Shown: positions 1 to 5,299 of the stretch, piece after piece
Numbering within the stretch: the stretch's first letter is position 1
Layout of the letters: the number at the start of each line of letters is the position of its first letter
Source: Cyclobacteriaceae bacterium
GTDB lineage: Bacteria; Bacteroidota; Bacteroidia; Cytophagales; Cyclobacteriaceae
Length of the DNA stretch: 6,664 nt
Reading direction: 5' to 3'
Assembly: GCA_013414665.1 (NCBI GenBank)
Contig: CP058703.1
Location: 3,773,509-3,780,172 of the forward strand
Program-made: the position numbers and the translations under genes
The notes under the pieces: generated by a model
Seen by the model: only the letters and a program-made list of their open reading frames with translations
Told to the model about the DNA's origin: nothing
Database searches by the model: none

Positions 1-393
1 CTCAATTCTGATTTCTGCAATTTTGTCCTTGTATTTGTCCTGTAAAACAACTGAAAGATATTTTGGAAGAAATTCAGATAGAACAGTTTGAAAGTATGGT
101 GTTATTTCAGATTTGCCAGTCGGAAAAAGGACTTGTGGATTTGTGAATTTTATTGACAGGTCATTATCAAGTTTCAAATTCCATTTTGCGAAATCATTTT
201 TAAATGCTTCTTTAAGTTCATTGTATAAAGCAACCTTAGATTCTTCATAATCTTTAAAAATTTGGTTTTGTTGTTTCTGTCGCTTTTCTACTAATGCCAT
301 ATATGATATTGACATAAACAGAAAAATCACCATTAAAACCGTCATAAGGTCGGCTAAGGGAATCCAATGGCTTTCTTTCTTTGTTCCTGACAT
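1..393 (-). CDS. ZorB/MotB-like OmpA-family protein, partial (C-terminus beyond window)
   Basis: I translated this frame by hand from the ATG at 391-393; it is open for 131 codons to the window edge. Residues 10-35 form one membrane helix beginning WIPLADLMTVLMVIFLF. Asp15 in the ADLMT motif matches the ion-carrying aspartate of MotB and ZorB stator proteins. Residues 36-75 are a charged, probably coiled linker. From about residue 80 an OmpA-like peptidoglycan-binding domain starts (VLFPTGKSEITPY, then EIRIE at the edge). In Zorya anti-phage systems ZorB forms an inner-membrane stator-like complex with ZorA and anchors it to the cell wall. ZorB-like is my preferred call because of the very short cytoplasmic N-terminus and the W-x-P-L-A-D-L-M-T signature. 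The McrBC genes nearby support a defence setting. No ZorA lies upstream in the window, so membership of a working Zorya system is inferred. A different MotB/OmpA-type protein is the alternative. Confidence 0.8.
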   Translation of the reverse strand, partial: MSGTKKESHWIPLADLMTVLMVIFLFMSISYMALVEKRQKQQNQIFKDYEESKVALYNELKEAFKNDFAKWNLKLDNDLSIKFTNPQVLFPTGKSEITPYFQTVLSEFLPKYLSVVLQDKYKDKIAEIRIE

Positions 394-444
394 TACACTA
401 TTCTAAATAAAAGCTGTCAATAGGAGGGTTGTCGTGCGGTTGGG

Positions 445-506
445 CAAAAGCAAATGTGCTGCAACTGTGTCGGCTTGTGCGTTGGGTTGCAGCTCTTTTG
501 ATTTTG
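445..506. repeat. Imperfect inverted repeat upstream of the ZorB-like gene
   Basis: The arms 445-465 and 486-506 are 21 bp each and pair at 18 of 21 positions around a 20-nt loop. The inner 8 bp (GCTGCAAC / GTTGCAGC) are perfect. It sits about 50 bp upstream of the ZorB-like start codon, in a stretch (394-577) with no supportable gene. It could form a strong hairpin in the 5' leader of that gene, end transcription from elsewhere, or be a decayed member of a palindromic repeat family. No T-run typical of an intrinsic terminator follows either arm closely. Confidence 0.6.
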
Positions 507-577
507 CTGAAGCGTTGGTATGTCTGTTCATTTATTCTGTCGTTTTAGTATTGCGTTGTCGTATTTTAGCATGACCG

Positions 578-709
578 GTAACGGTTTGGGTATTGCCGAA
601 GGCGGGGAATTTAGCACAAAAGTTCAATCGAAGAACGAATGTTGAACCTTGCACAAATGTCCAATCGAAGCCGTTCAGCCCCGCTTTTGGCAATACCGTG
701 TTAGCTGCC
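578..709. repeat. Palindromic attC-like repeat element, copy 1
   Basis: The arms GGTATTGCCGAAGGCGGGG (589-607) and CCCCGCTTTTGGCAATACC (679-697) are inverted repeats matching at 17 of 19 positions. The outer edges are GTAACGG at the left and CGTGTTAGCTGCC at the right. Inside, 614-633 and 651-670 are a 20-bp direct repeat with 18 matches. Its layout and several sequence blocks are shared with the element at 1555-1684, so this is a dispersed family and not a one-off hairpin. Outer GTT/AAC boxes, inner arms and a variable centre resemble an integron attC site, although the outer box does not fit the textbook GTTRRRY consensus exactly. The adjacent gene stops 3 nt beyond its right edge, as cassette genes often do. 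A REP-like element or bidirectional terminator is the alternative. Confidence 0.65.
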
Positions 710-712
710 GTT

Positions 713-1189
713 TTACTTTTCATACAAGGAATTTGATGTTGTCTTACTTGTTGTCCAAGCTACAAGTGTAAGTGCAATTAATTCTGCAATTGTTCGTATG
801 ATGTGAAGTGTCCACCATTCGTTACGAAGTGAAGTCCAGTTGTCAGGAAGTGCATCAATTTTCCATTTCAGCATTTCAGTTTGGATTGGAAGGTTGCCAA
901 ACCTTGAAATGAAGATACACGATGCAAAGAATATAGCAGCAAAGAGCAATGTCACAAAAACGGTTTTGTTTTTCCGTTGAAGAACAGCCGAAATAATTGT
1001 CACAATGGTTGCGGCAATTACAAGCGAAACCATCAATGTATTTAGCGATAGAACAAGCTGTTGCTGCTGTTCTATATAAGTGGACGGTGAATAGTTGTCT
1101 GGGTTTAATCCAACCCAAATTCCAAAACTTGTCCCCGCAAGAAGAGCTGCTAAAATGAGGTTGACAAAGCGTATGATTGTTAATGTCAT
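713..1189 (-). CDS. DUF1772-type (anthrone-oxygenase-like) membrane protein
   Basis: This 158-aa protein has four predicted membrane helices at about residues 5-26, 50-71, 77-96 and 126-147. The end of helix 3 and the loop after it carry the family pattern: FGNLPIQTEMLKW, then LPDNWTSLRNEWWTLHIIR at about 114-132. This layout (N-x-P-I/N..., P-x-x-W-x-x-L-R-x-x-W..., H-x-x-R) is typical of DUF1772 proteins, which include fungal anthrone oxygenases; no substrate can be assigned to bacterial members. The length is normal for the family, so the gene looks intact. It starts 14 nt after the stop of the 94-aa gene at 1204-1488 and both read on the minus strand, so the two are probably co-transcribed. 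Its stop codon lies 3 nt from the palindromic element, which may act as its terminator. Identification is by family pattern only. Confidence 0.8.
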   Translation of the reverse strand: MTLTIIRFVNLILAALLAGTSFGIWVGLNPDNYSPSTYIEQQQQLVLSLNTLMVSLVIAATIVTIISAVLQRKNKTVFVTLLFAAIFFASCIFISRFGNLPIQTEMLKWKIDALPDNWTSLRNEWWTLHIIRTIAELIALTLVAWTTSKTTSNSLYEK

Positions 1190-1203
1190 GAATAGTATGA
1201 GTT

Positions 1204-1488
1204 TTAAAGTTCAGTTGATTCAACAATCTTCAGAATTCTAGTCTGTGGTCCGAAAATTATTTTTCCGTCTATATTTCCGAACATACTATTTAAAGCTGTC
1301 TGTGTTGATTGTGCCTGCTCCAAGTTGTCGAAGTCAAGTTCAATAACTACAAATAAGTCATCGTCAACAGGTCGATAAACACGATACCTTCTTACACCCG
1401 ATTGTTTTCGGTTGATGGGGTCGCTGTCAAATGCTTTCTTCCATCCGTCATAGTTTACTATCTTATGTTCAATTCGTAGAGTAATCAT
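1204..1488 (-). CDS. Small dimeric alpha/beta-barrel (antibiotic monooxygenase-like) protein
   Basis: This 94-aa protein begins MITLRIEHKIVNYDGWKKAF, followed by DSDPINRKQSGVRRYRVYRP, then VDDDLFVVIELDFDNLEQAQ, and ends with PQTRILKIVEST. The beta-alpha-beta-beta-alpha-beta order, the Y-D-x-W-K-x-x-F-D-S-D-P motif at residues 13-24 and the S-G-V-R-R-Y-R-V strand at 30-37 match a family of small ferredoxin-fold proteins related to antibiotic biosynthesis monooxygenases and polyketide cyclases. The active form is normally a dimer. No cofactor-binding residues or substrate can be inferred. It is the first gene of a two-gene minus-strand unit with the DUF1772 protein. The ATG at 1486-1488 is chosen because the family core starts immediately after it. 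The gene looks complete. Confidence 0.75.
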   Translation of the reverse strand: MITLRIEHKIVNYDGWKKAFDSDPINRKQSGVRRYRVYRPVDDDLFVVIELDFDNLEQAQSTQTALNSMFGNIDGKIIFGPQTRILKIVESTEL

Positions 1489-1554
1489 GTCCTTTGTTTT
1501 AATGTTCGTTGATTCCTTGCAATTTTTTCGAGGTTTGCAATGTTGTCCAAAAAT

Positions 1555-1684
1555 GGCAGCTAACGGTTTGCAGATTGGCGATGGGCGGGCTTTTCAGCAC
1601 AAAAGTTAGTTCGGAGAACTGAAATTTCGGCTACCTCAAAACTGTCAAGCGGAGACGAAACCCCGCCTATTGCCAATGTGCTGT
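1555..1684. repeat. Palindromic attC-like repeat element, copy 2
   Basis: The arms ATTGGCGATGGGCGGG (1574-1589) and CCCGCCTATTGCCAAT (1662-1677) pair at 14 of 16 positions, with the remaining two able to form G-U pairs in RNA. The left edge GGCAGCTAAC (1555-1564) is the exact reverse complement of GTTAGCTGCC at 700-709 in copy 1. Both copies share AGCACAAAAGTT just inside the left arm (613-624 and 1596-1607). Because the copies lie in the same orientation, the segment between them carries matching inverted ends like an integron cassette. No gene lies between 1489 and 1684. The group II intron begins at or within a few bases of the right edge, so the end coordinate is approximate. Confidence 0.65.
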
Positions 1685-2684
1685 GTGTGCCCAGCATGGC
1701 ACAACTGTTTTCCAGACGGGAAAATAGTTTGATTATCCCAAGGGTGCAAGTCCCTGATGTGCGAATCCTAAAAGCACATAGCAAGCTGCAAGGTTGTAAG
1801 GAGTGATCCTTGAACTGAAGGAAGCAGGACTGCAAAAGTCTGTACTGAAGAACATGAACCACATACAGAGGCATGCCACTTCGGGTGAGTGAGCACATCA
1901 TCACGAAGCCTGTTGGTGCAAAAGAGGTGGTATGTAGATGTGGCAGAGATAGACGGAAGGATAAGTGTCTTACCTGGGAGGTCTCCTGATGTCGTGTACA
2001 TCAAGGAGAAGTCAGCAGACGCCATAGTAGTTGATAGGAACGAGCCCCGCTATATGGGGAGGACTCACACATCAATGAAGGGCAGAACGTTAAGTTGTTC
2101 CAAATGCTGTAAGGAGTAACCATTATATAGTTATAGCCTTACGATAAGCGGAACAAGAGAAACAAAGAGTAGTATAAAAGAAGATGATTGAGAGGGTTAT
2201 TAGCAGAAAGAACATGCACAAAGCATATCGTCAGGTCGTGTCGAACGGAGGTTCGGCAGGCGTAGATGGTATGACAGTCACAGCATTGCGTCAACACTTG
2301 AATAAAAACAGAGACGCGATAGCGACCGCGGTATGTAACGGACGCTACTTACCGCAATCCATCTTAGGGGTAGCGATACCCAAAGAGAATGGCAAGACCC
2401 GACTGCTGGGAATTCCACGGTAACCGACCGCATGTTACAACAAGCGGTCAGTCAGGTTATCGCGCCAAAATTCGAGACAGAGTTCACAGCAAACAGCTAC
2501 GGCTTCCGTCCCAATCGTAATGCGCATCAGGCGGTGCAACAAGCCCATCAAAACATCCATGCAGGATATGTTCACATTGTTGACATAGACCTAAAGAACT
2601 TCTTCGATGAAGTAGATCATGTGATCTTGCTGGAACTTGTGTACAGCAAAGTGAAATGCCCGTTGACGTTACGCCTTATCCGTA
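1685..2684 (+). mobile_element. Group II intron, 5' part only (truncated by the IS21 element)
   Basis: The left end GTGTGCCCAGC fits the GUGYG consensus of group II intron 5' ends. The block CAAGGGTGCAAGTCCCTGA at about 1739-1757 is a typical domain I feature, and the 1685-2183 leader is structured and non-coding, as expected for domains I to III and the start of IV. A maturase/reverse transcriptase reading frame follows at 2184. Homology stops at about 2684, where the IS21 terminal sequence starts. The rest of the reverse transcriptase and the catalytic domains V and VI are therefore missing, and the intron cannot splice or move by itself. It starts directly at the edge of an attC-like palindrome; some group II introns (class C) target attC sites or terminator stems. 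I did not assign a structural class, and the exact 5' base could be 1683 or 1685. Confidence 0.8.
2184..2684 (+). pseudogene. ltrA: Group II intron reverse transcriptase/maturase, frameshifted and truncated
   Basis: The frame opens at ATG 2184 with MIERVISRKNMHKAYRQV and the family motif GGSAGVDGMTV, then VAIPKENGKTRLLGIP. At 2415-2423 it reads CCA CGG TAA and stops. One missing A restores the family sequence GIP-TVTDRMLQQAV, so a single-base deletion separates the first frame (2184-2423) from its continuation. The second frame carries YGFRPNRNAHQAV and VDIDLKNFFDEVDH, reverse transcriptase blocks 2 to 3 with the first catalytic Asp. It runs to LRLIR at 2684 and then enters IS21 terminal sequence. 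The YADD block, thumb and maturase X domain are absent. About 167 residues remain of a protein usually over 400 long, so it is non-functional. The frameshift could also be a sequencing error, but the truncation alone is disabling. Confidence 0.88.
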
Positions 2685-2690
2685 TGCAAA

Positions 2691-2733
2691 ATCCGGTATA
2701 ATTGACCACTTGTATCCGGAGCAAATTGACCAC
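2691..2733. repeat. IS21 end with two transposase-binding-type repeats (istB side)
   Basis: Two copies of the unit TCCGG...ATTGACCAC lie at 2691-2709 and 2714-2733, with their GACCAC boxes 24 bp apart. They are inverted relative to the five copies at the opposite end. Multiple short terminal repeats are a known hallmark of IS21 ends and are taken as IstA binding sites. The segment from 2734 to the istB stop at 2784 holds no further repeat or gene. Confidence 0.8.
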
Positions 2734-2783
2734 CAGTAGTTGATGTCAAAATTGTGCTGCCAGTTTCAGTGTTTTAAAATTAA

Positions 2784-3512
2784 TTAATCTTCGTTTTGTT
2801 CTACTGTTTTTTTACTCCATTTTTTCCGAAGCGATTCGCCTTTTAATTCCACCCTGTGAGCGTTGTGTACGATTCGATCAAGCACGGCATCAGCAACGGT
2901 TTGTTCACCGATTACATCATGCCATTGTTTCACCGGTAATTGAGAAGTTAATATGGTTGACCGTTTTCCATGCCTGTCTTCAATGAGTTCTAACAGGGAT
3001 AACCTGGCCGGATGATCAAAGGGTTGGATGCCAAAGTCATCGATAATAAGTAGGTCTTGTCTTTCAATCCGGGCCATTTCTTTGAGTATGGAACCATCGG
3101 CCTTAGCCATCTTCAGTTGGGCAAATAACCGCGTAGCATTCATGTACAATACTTTAAATCCAATTAAGCAAGCATGATGACCAAGTGCTGATGCCAGGTA
3201 ACTTTTTCCTGTACCGGTACTTCCGGTAATGAGGATATTTTCATTTTGCTTAATGAAAGATCCATCAGCAAAACGATGGATTTGATTTTTATCAATCCCT
3301 CGCCCGGGAGCATAGTCCAGATTTTCTAACGTAGCGTTGTAACGGAACCGGGCACGCTTCATACTCCGGTCAATGGAGCGGTTATGCCTGTCGTCCCATT
3401 CACTGTCGATAAGCTGTGCGATCATCTCATCCACCGTAAGACTTTCGGGGCGGGGTGTTTGCAGACTGGTTTGAAAAGCACGGTGCATTCCCAGCAGGCG
3501 CATCTTCTTCAT
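2784..3512 (-). CDS. istB: IstB-type AAA+ transposition helper ATPase
   Basis: This 242-aa protein is of full family length. Walker A is GSTGTGKS at residues 97-104, Walker B is LLIIDDFG at 154-161, and a sensor-type strand ILTSQLP follows at 187-193. The C-terminal block LDRIVHNAHRVELKGESLRK (212-231) is the standard IstB ending. The N-terminal MKKMRLLGMHRAF stretch is the helical region that precedes the ATPase core. In IS21 elements IstB binds ATP and DNA, selects the target and activates the IstA transposase. It lies 50 nt downstream of istA on the same strand, so co-transcription is expected. The ATG at 3510-3512 is supported by the family-typical N-terminus. Nothing suggests damage, so it could work in trans for related elements. 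Confidence 0.95.
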   Translation of the reverse strand: MKKMRLLGMHRAFQTSLQTPRPESLTVDEMIAQLIDSEWDDRHNRSIDRSMKRARFRYNATLENLDYAPGRGIDKNQIHRFADGSFIKQNENILITGSTGTGKSYLASALGHHACLIGFKVLYMNATRLFAQLKMAKADGSILKEMARIERQDLLIIDDFGIQPFDHPARLSLLELIEDRHGKRSTILTSQLPVKQWHDVIGEQTVADAVLDRIVHNAHRVELKGESLRKKWSKKTVEQNED

Positions 3513-3562
3513 TTTTCAAGTGTTTCAGTGTTCATAGTCTATTGGGTTAGTTGAAAAATAAT

Positions 3563-4942
3563 TTACTGGTAGTAATCACCCCCACGGATGTTATCATGGT
3601 CGGGCATGGCGTTAATGTGTTCGCTCTCCGGTGAGAAGACATCGAGTTTCTTGTCCAGGATTTGAACAATGATGGGGTAGTTATAAATGCCATATTGATT
3701 AGCCCTTCGGCAGGCATTGATTAATCGTTGAGTACCTACTTTGCGTGCTAAACTTAAGATACCCGAACAGGATTTATAGGCTTGCTCCGGATGGGATTTT
3801 CCGTCAATGACTTTACAGATATAAGCCGCTACATCAGCATGGATGACTTTCCCTTGTTCAATAAACTTATCCGCTGTCCAATCACTGAGGTAGCGATGAG
3901 CAGAAGCTAAGTGCTCATTGATCGTTGTATACTGGTATTTGCGTTGGTTCCTGGCGTGTACGGCTATGCGCTCATAACGAAAGAAAATTTCTACCTGTGT
4001 TGAGGTGTACAGGATTTTAACCTTCTTCCCAATGAAACGAAAGGGCACGCTGTAATAATGTTTATCGACACTAAGACCTACGTGCCCATTTTTCATGACC
4101 GTCACCATCAATTGTCTTTTAAACTCATAGCGATAAGCCGGCAGAGATTGTAGTTCGTCACGTTCCAGTTCTTCGAACTGCTGTCTACGACTATAGTCTC
4201 GTCCTTTTAGATGGGCATTATTAAGTTCCTCTAAGAGAATCCGTATCGCTGCATTAAGCTCTTCCAGGCTGGTGAAGGTTCGGTGTCTGAGGGGCGCGTA
4301 AATTCTGGTGTAGATGATTTTTATAATGCCTTCCACCAACGATTTATCTCTTGGGCGATAGGCTCTGGCGGGGATTACGGCTGTACCGTAGTGTTCTGCA
4401 AAATCAGCAAACGTTTCATTGATCTGGGGTTCATATTTACTGCTTTTGGTTACTGCACTCTTCAGGTTGTCAGGAACAATGGCGGCCGTAACGCCTCCAA
4501 AATATTGAAATGCATTTTCTGTTACGTTAATGAGGTCTTCTGTCTTCTGAGAGTTGACCGCTTCAACATACGTGAGTTGACTGCATCCCAGGATGGCAGC
4601 AAAGACTTCTACTTTTCTTTCTTCACCGGTGTGTGGATTAACAATCGAAAGCTTGTCTCCGGCAAAGTCAATGTAGGTCTTATCACCTGCTTTATGTTCC
4701 AGGTGCATCACCGGATTGGTTCCGCGCACGTATTGATGGAAGTGAAGACAGAATTGACTTCTGCGATAACCCTCTGGATATTGTTCATGATACTGTTCCC
4801 AGAGCTTTTGAAGAGTCATGCCTTTTCGTTTGAGTTGTTTACTCAGTTCGGGGAATAAGCCCTGTAAAGTCTGAAGTTTTGCGTTAGAACTGCTCTGCTT
4901 ATCGGCACCACCAAAGAGTATCTCCAGTTCATGATCAGTCAT
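3563..4942 (-). CDS. istA: IstA transposase, main ORF with DDE integrase core
   Basis: This 459-aa protein holds the catalytic part of the IS21 transposase. Candidate DDE residues are Asp92 (KTYIDFAGDK), Asp158 (AAIVPDNLKSAV) and Glu204 (KSLVEGIIKIIY), in an RNase H-like rve domain at about residues 85-210. The rest includes the typical YYSVPFRFIGKKVKI DNA-binding C-terminal region at about 290-310. The front begins MTDHELEILFGG, which in related full-length IstA proteins is internal, just after the helix-turn-helix region. That region is present as a separate 57-aa ORF immediately upstream in another frame. The two overlap by ATGA (4939-4942), so this ORF could be made by translational coupling or a -1 frameshift. 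Equally, the split may be a mutation. Combined length would be about 516 aa, normal for the family. Confidence 0.93.
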   Translation of the reverse strand: MTDHELEILFGGADKQSSSNAKLQTLQGLFPELSKQLKRKGMTLQKLWEQYHEQYPEGYRRSQFCLHFHQYVRGTNPVMHLEHKAGDKTYIDFAGDKLSIVNPHTGEERKVEVFAAILGCSQLTYVEAVNSQKTEDLINVTENAFQYFGGVTAAIVPDNLKSAVTKSSKYEPQINETFADFAEHYGTAVIPARAYRPRDKSLVEGIIKIIYTRIYAPLRHRTFTSLEELNAAIRILLEELNNAHLKGRDYSRRQQFEELERDELQSLPAYRYEFKRQLMVTVMKNGHVGLSVDKHYYSVPFRFIGKKVKILYTSTQVEIFFRYERIAVHARNQRKYQYTTINEHLASAHRYLSDWTADKFIEQGKVIHADVAAYICKVIDGKSHPEQAYKSCSGILSLARKVGTQRLINACRRANQYGIYNYPIIVQILDKKLDVFSPESEHINAMPDHDNIRGGDYYQ

Positions 4943-5112
4943 GGAACAGACAGCTTCATAGGTGTAGTGCCCTCGTCAAACCTGCGCAGGTAGCGCTTGA
5001 CGGTATTGCGGGATACTCCGGTGAGCATCACGATTTGAAGTTTACTCTTGCCTTGCGTGTGCAAGCGGAGTATCTGACGGATTTGAATCATCGCTATTGT
5101 TTTATTGGCCAT
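4939..5112 (-). CDS. istA: IstA N-terminal helix-turn-helix segment (separate small ORF)
   Basis: I read this 57-codon ORF by hand from the ATG at 5110-5112. It starts MANKTIAMIQIRQILRL, then has SKLQIVMLTGVSRNTVKRYL and ends MKLSVP before TGA at 4939-4941. The Q-G-K-S-K-L-Q-I-V-M-L-T-G-V-S-R-N-T-V-K-R-Y-L segment (about residues 20-42) is the helix-turn-helix that opens IstA proteins and binds the terminal repeats. Its stop overlaps the start of the 459-aa ORF as ATGA. It is too similar to the normal IstA front end to be a chance ORF. Whether it is translated as a separate DNA-binding peptide, fused by frameshifting, or simply a broken gene cannot be settled from sequence. No obvious A-rich slippery site is present at the junction. 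Confidence 0.85.
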   Translation of the reverse strand: MANKTIAMIQIRQILRLHTQGKSKLQIVMLTGVSRNTVKRYLRRFDEGTTPMKLSVP

Positions 5113-5114
5113 TG

Positions 5115-5140
5115 GACGTTGGGGTTAAGCCGCCAACGTC
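5115..5140. promoter_or_regulatory. Palindrome immediately upstream of istA
   Basis: The arms GACGTTGG (5115-5122) and CCAACGTC (5133-5140) pair perfectly across a 10-nt loop. On the minus strand the palindrome ends 2 nt before the istA ATG (5110-5112), exactly where a ribosome would bind. It could be a hairpin that limits istA translation or an operator for a regulator such as the IstA helix-turn-helix protein. Function is inferred only from position. Confidence 0.5.
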
Positions 5141-5187
5141 ACAATTTTTGGCCTACTAAAACAGGCGCCAAGAAGACATCAATCGGG

Positions 5188-5299
5188 GTGGTCAGTTTGA
5201 CCGGATAAGGGTGGTCAATTTCGTCCGGATTTGGGTGGTCAGTTTGCTCCGGATTCCCTGGTCAGTTTGCTCCGGATACAAGTGGTCAATTACATCGGA
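5188..5299. repeat. IS21 end with five phased terminal repeats (istA side)
   Basis: Five copies of a unit close to GTGGTCAGTTTGCTCCGGAT begin at 5188, 5211, 5235, 5258 and 5282, a strict 23/24-bp alternation. The outermost copy (5282-5299) is the most diverged at its TCCGG end. The same unit occurs twice, inverted, at the other end of the element. Regular spacing of a little over two helical turns would place all copies on one face of the DNA, which suits cooperative IstA binding. The stretch 5141-5187 between these repeats and the palindrome before istA should contain the istA promoter, but I do not recognise clear promoter boxes. Confidence 0.85.

Noticed and set aside
1..393. Flagellar MotB
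   Set aside because: The N-terminus before the helix is very short, no flagellar genes are near, and the W-x-P-L-A-D-L-M-T pattern fits ZorB-type proteins better; not fully excluded because the C-terminus is missing.
532..723. Minus-strand 63-aa reading frame
   Set aside because: It lies almost wholly inside the palindromic repeat element and its translation follows the repeat; no protein-like pattern or start context.
876..1226. 116-aa reading frame over the DUF1772 gene
   Set aside because: It runs in another frame across a recognisable membrane-protein gene and has a cysteine- and histidine-rich composition typical of a shadow frame.
1739..1757. Riboswitch or tRNA-like element
   Set aside because: The GGGTGCAAGTCCC block and its neighbours are better explained as group II intron domain I, given the reverse transcriptase that follows.
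1560..2119. Three reading frames (1560-1904 and 1768-2025 minus, 1889-2119 plus) over the start of the group II intron
   Set aside because: This DNA is explained by the structured intron leader before the maturase start; the translations have no family resemblance and overlap one another on both strands.
4283..4858. 191-aa plus-strand reading frame
   Set aside because: Antisense to the conserved DDE core of istA, which fully accounts for the sequence.
5188..5299. CRISPR array
   Set aside because: The 23/24-bp periodic repeats have no unique spacers of normal length, and the same unit occurs inverted at the other end of the IS21 element, so they are transposon end repeats.
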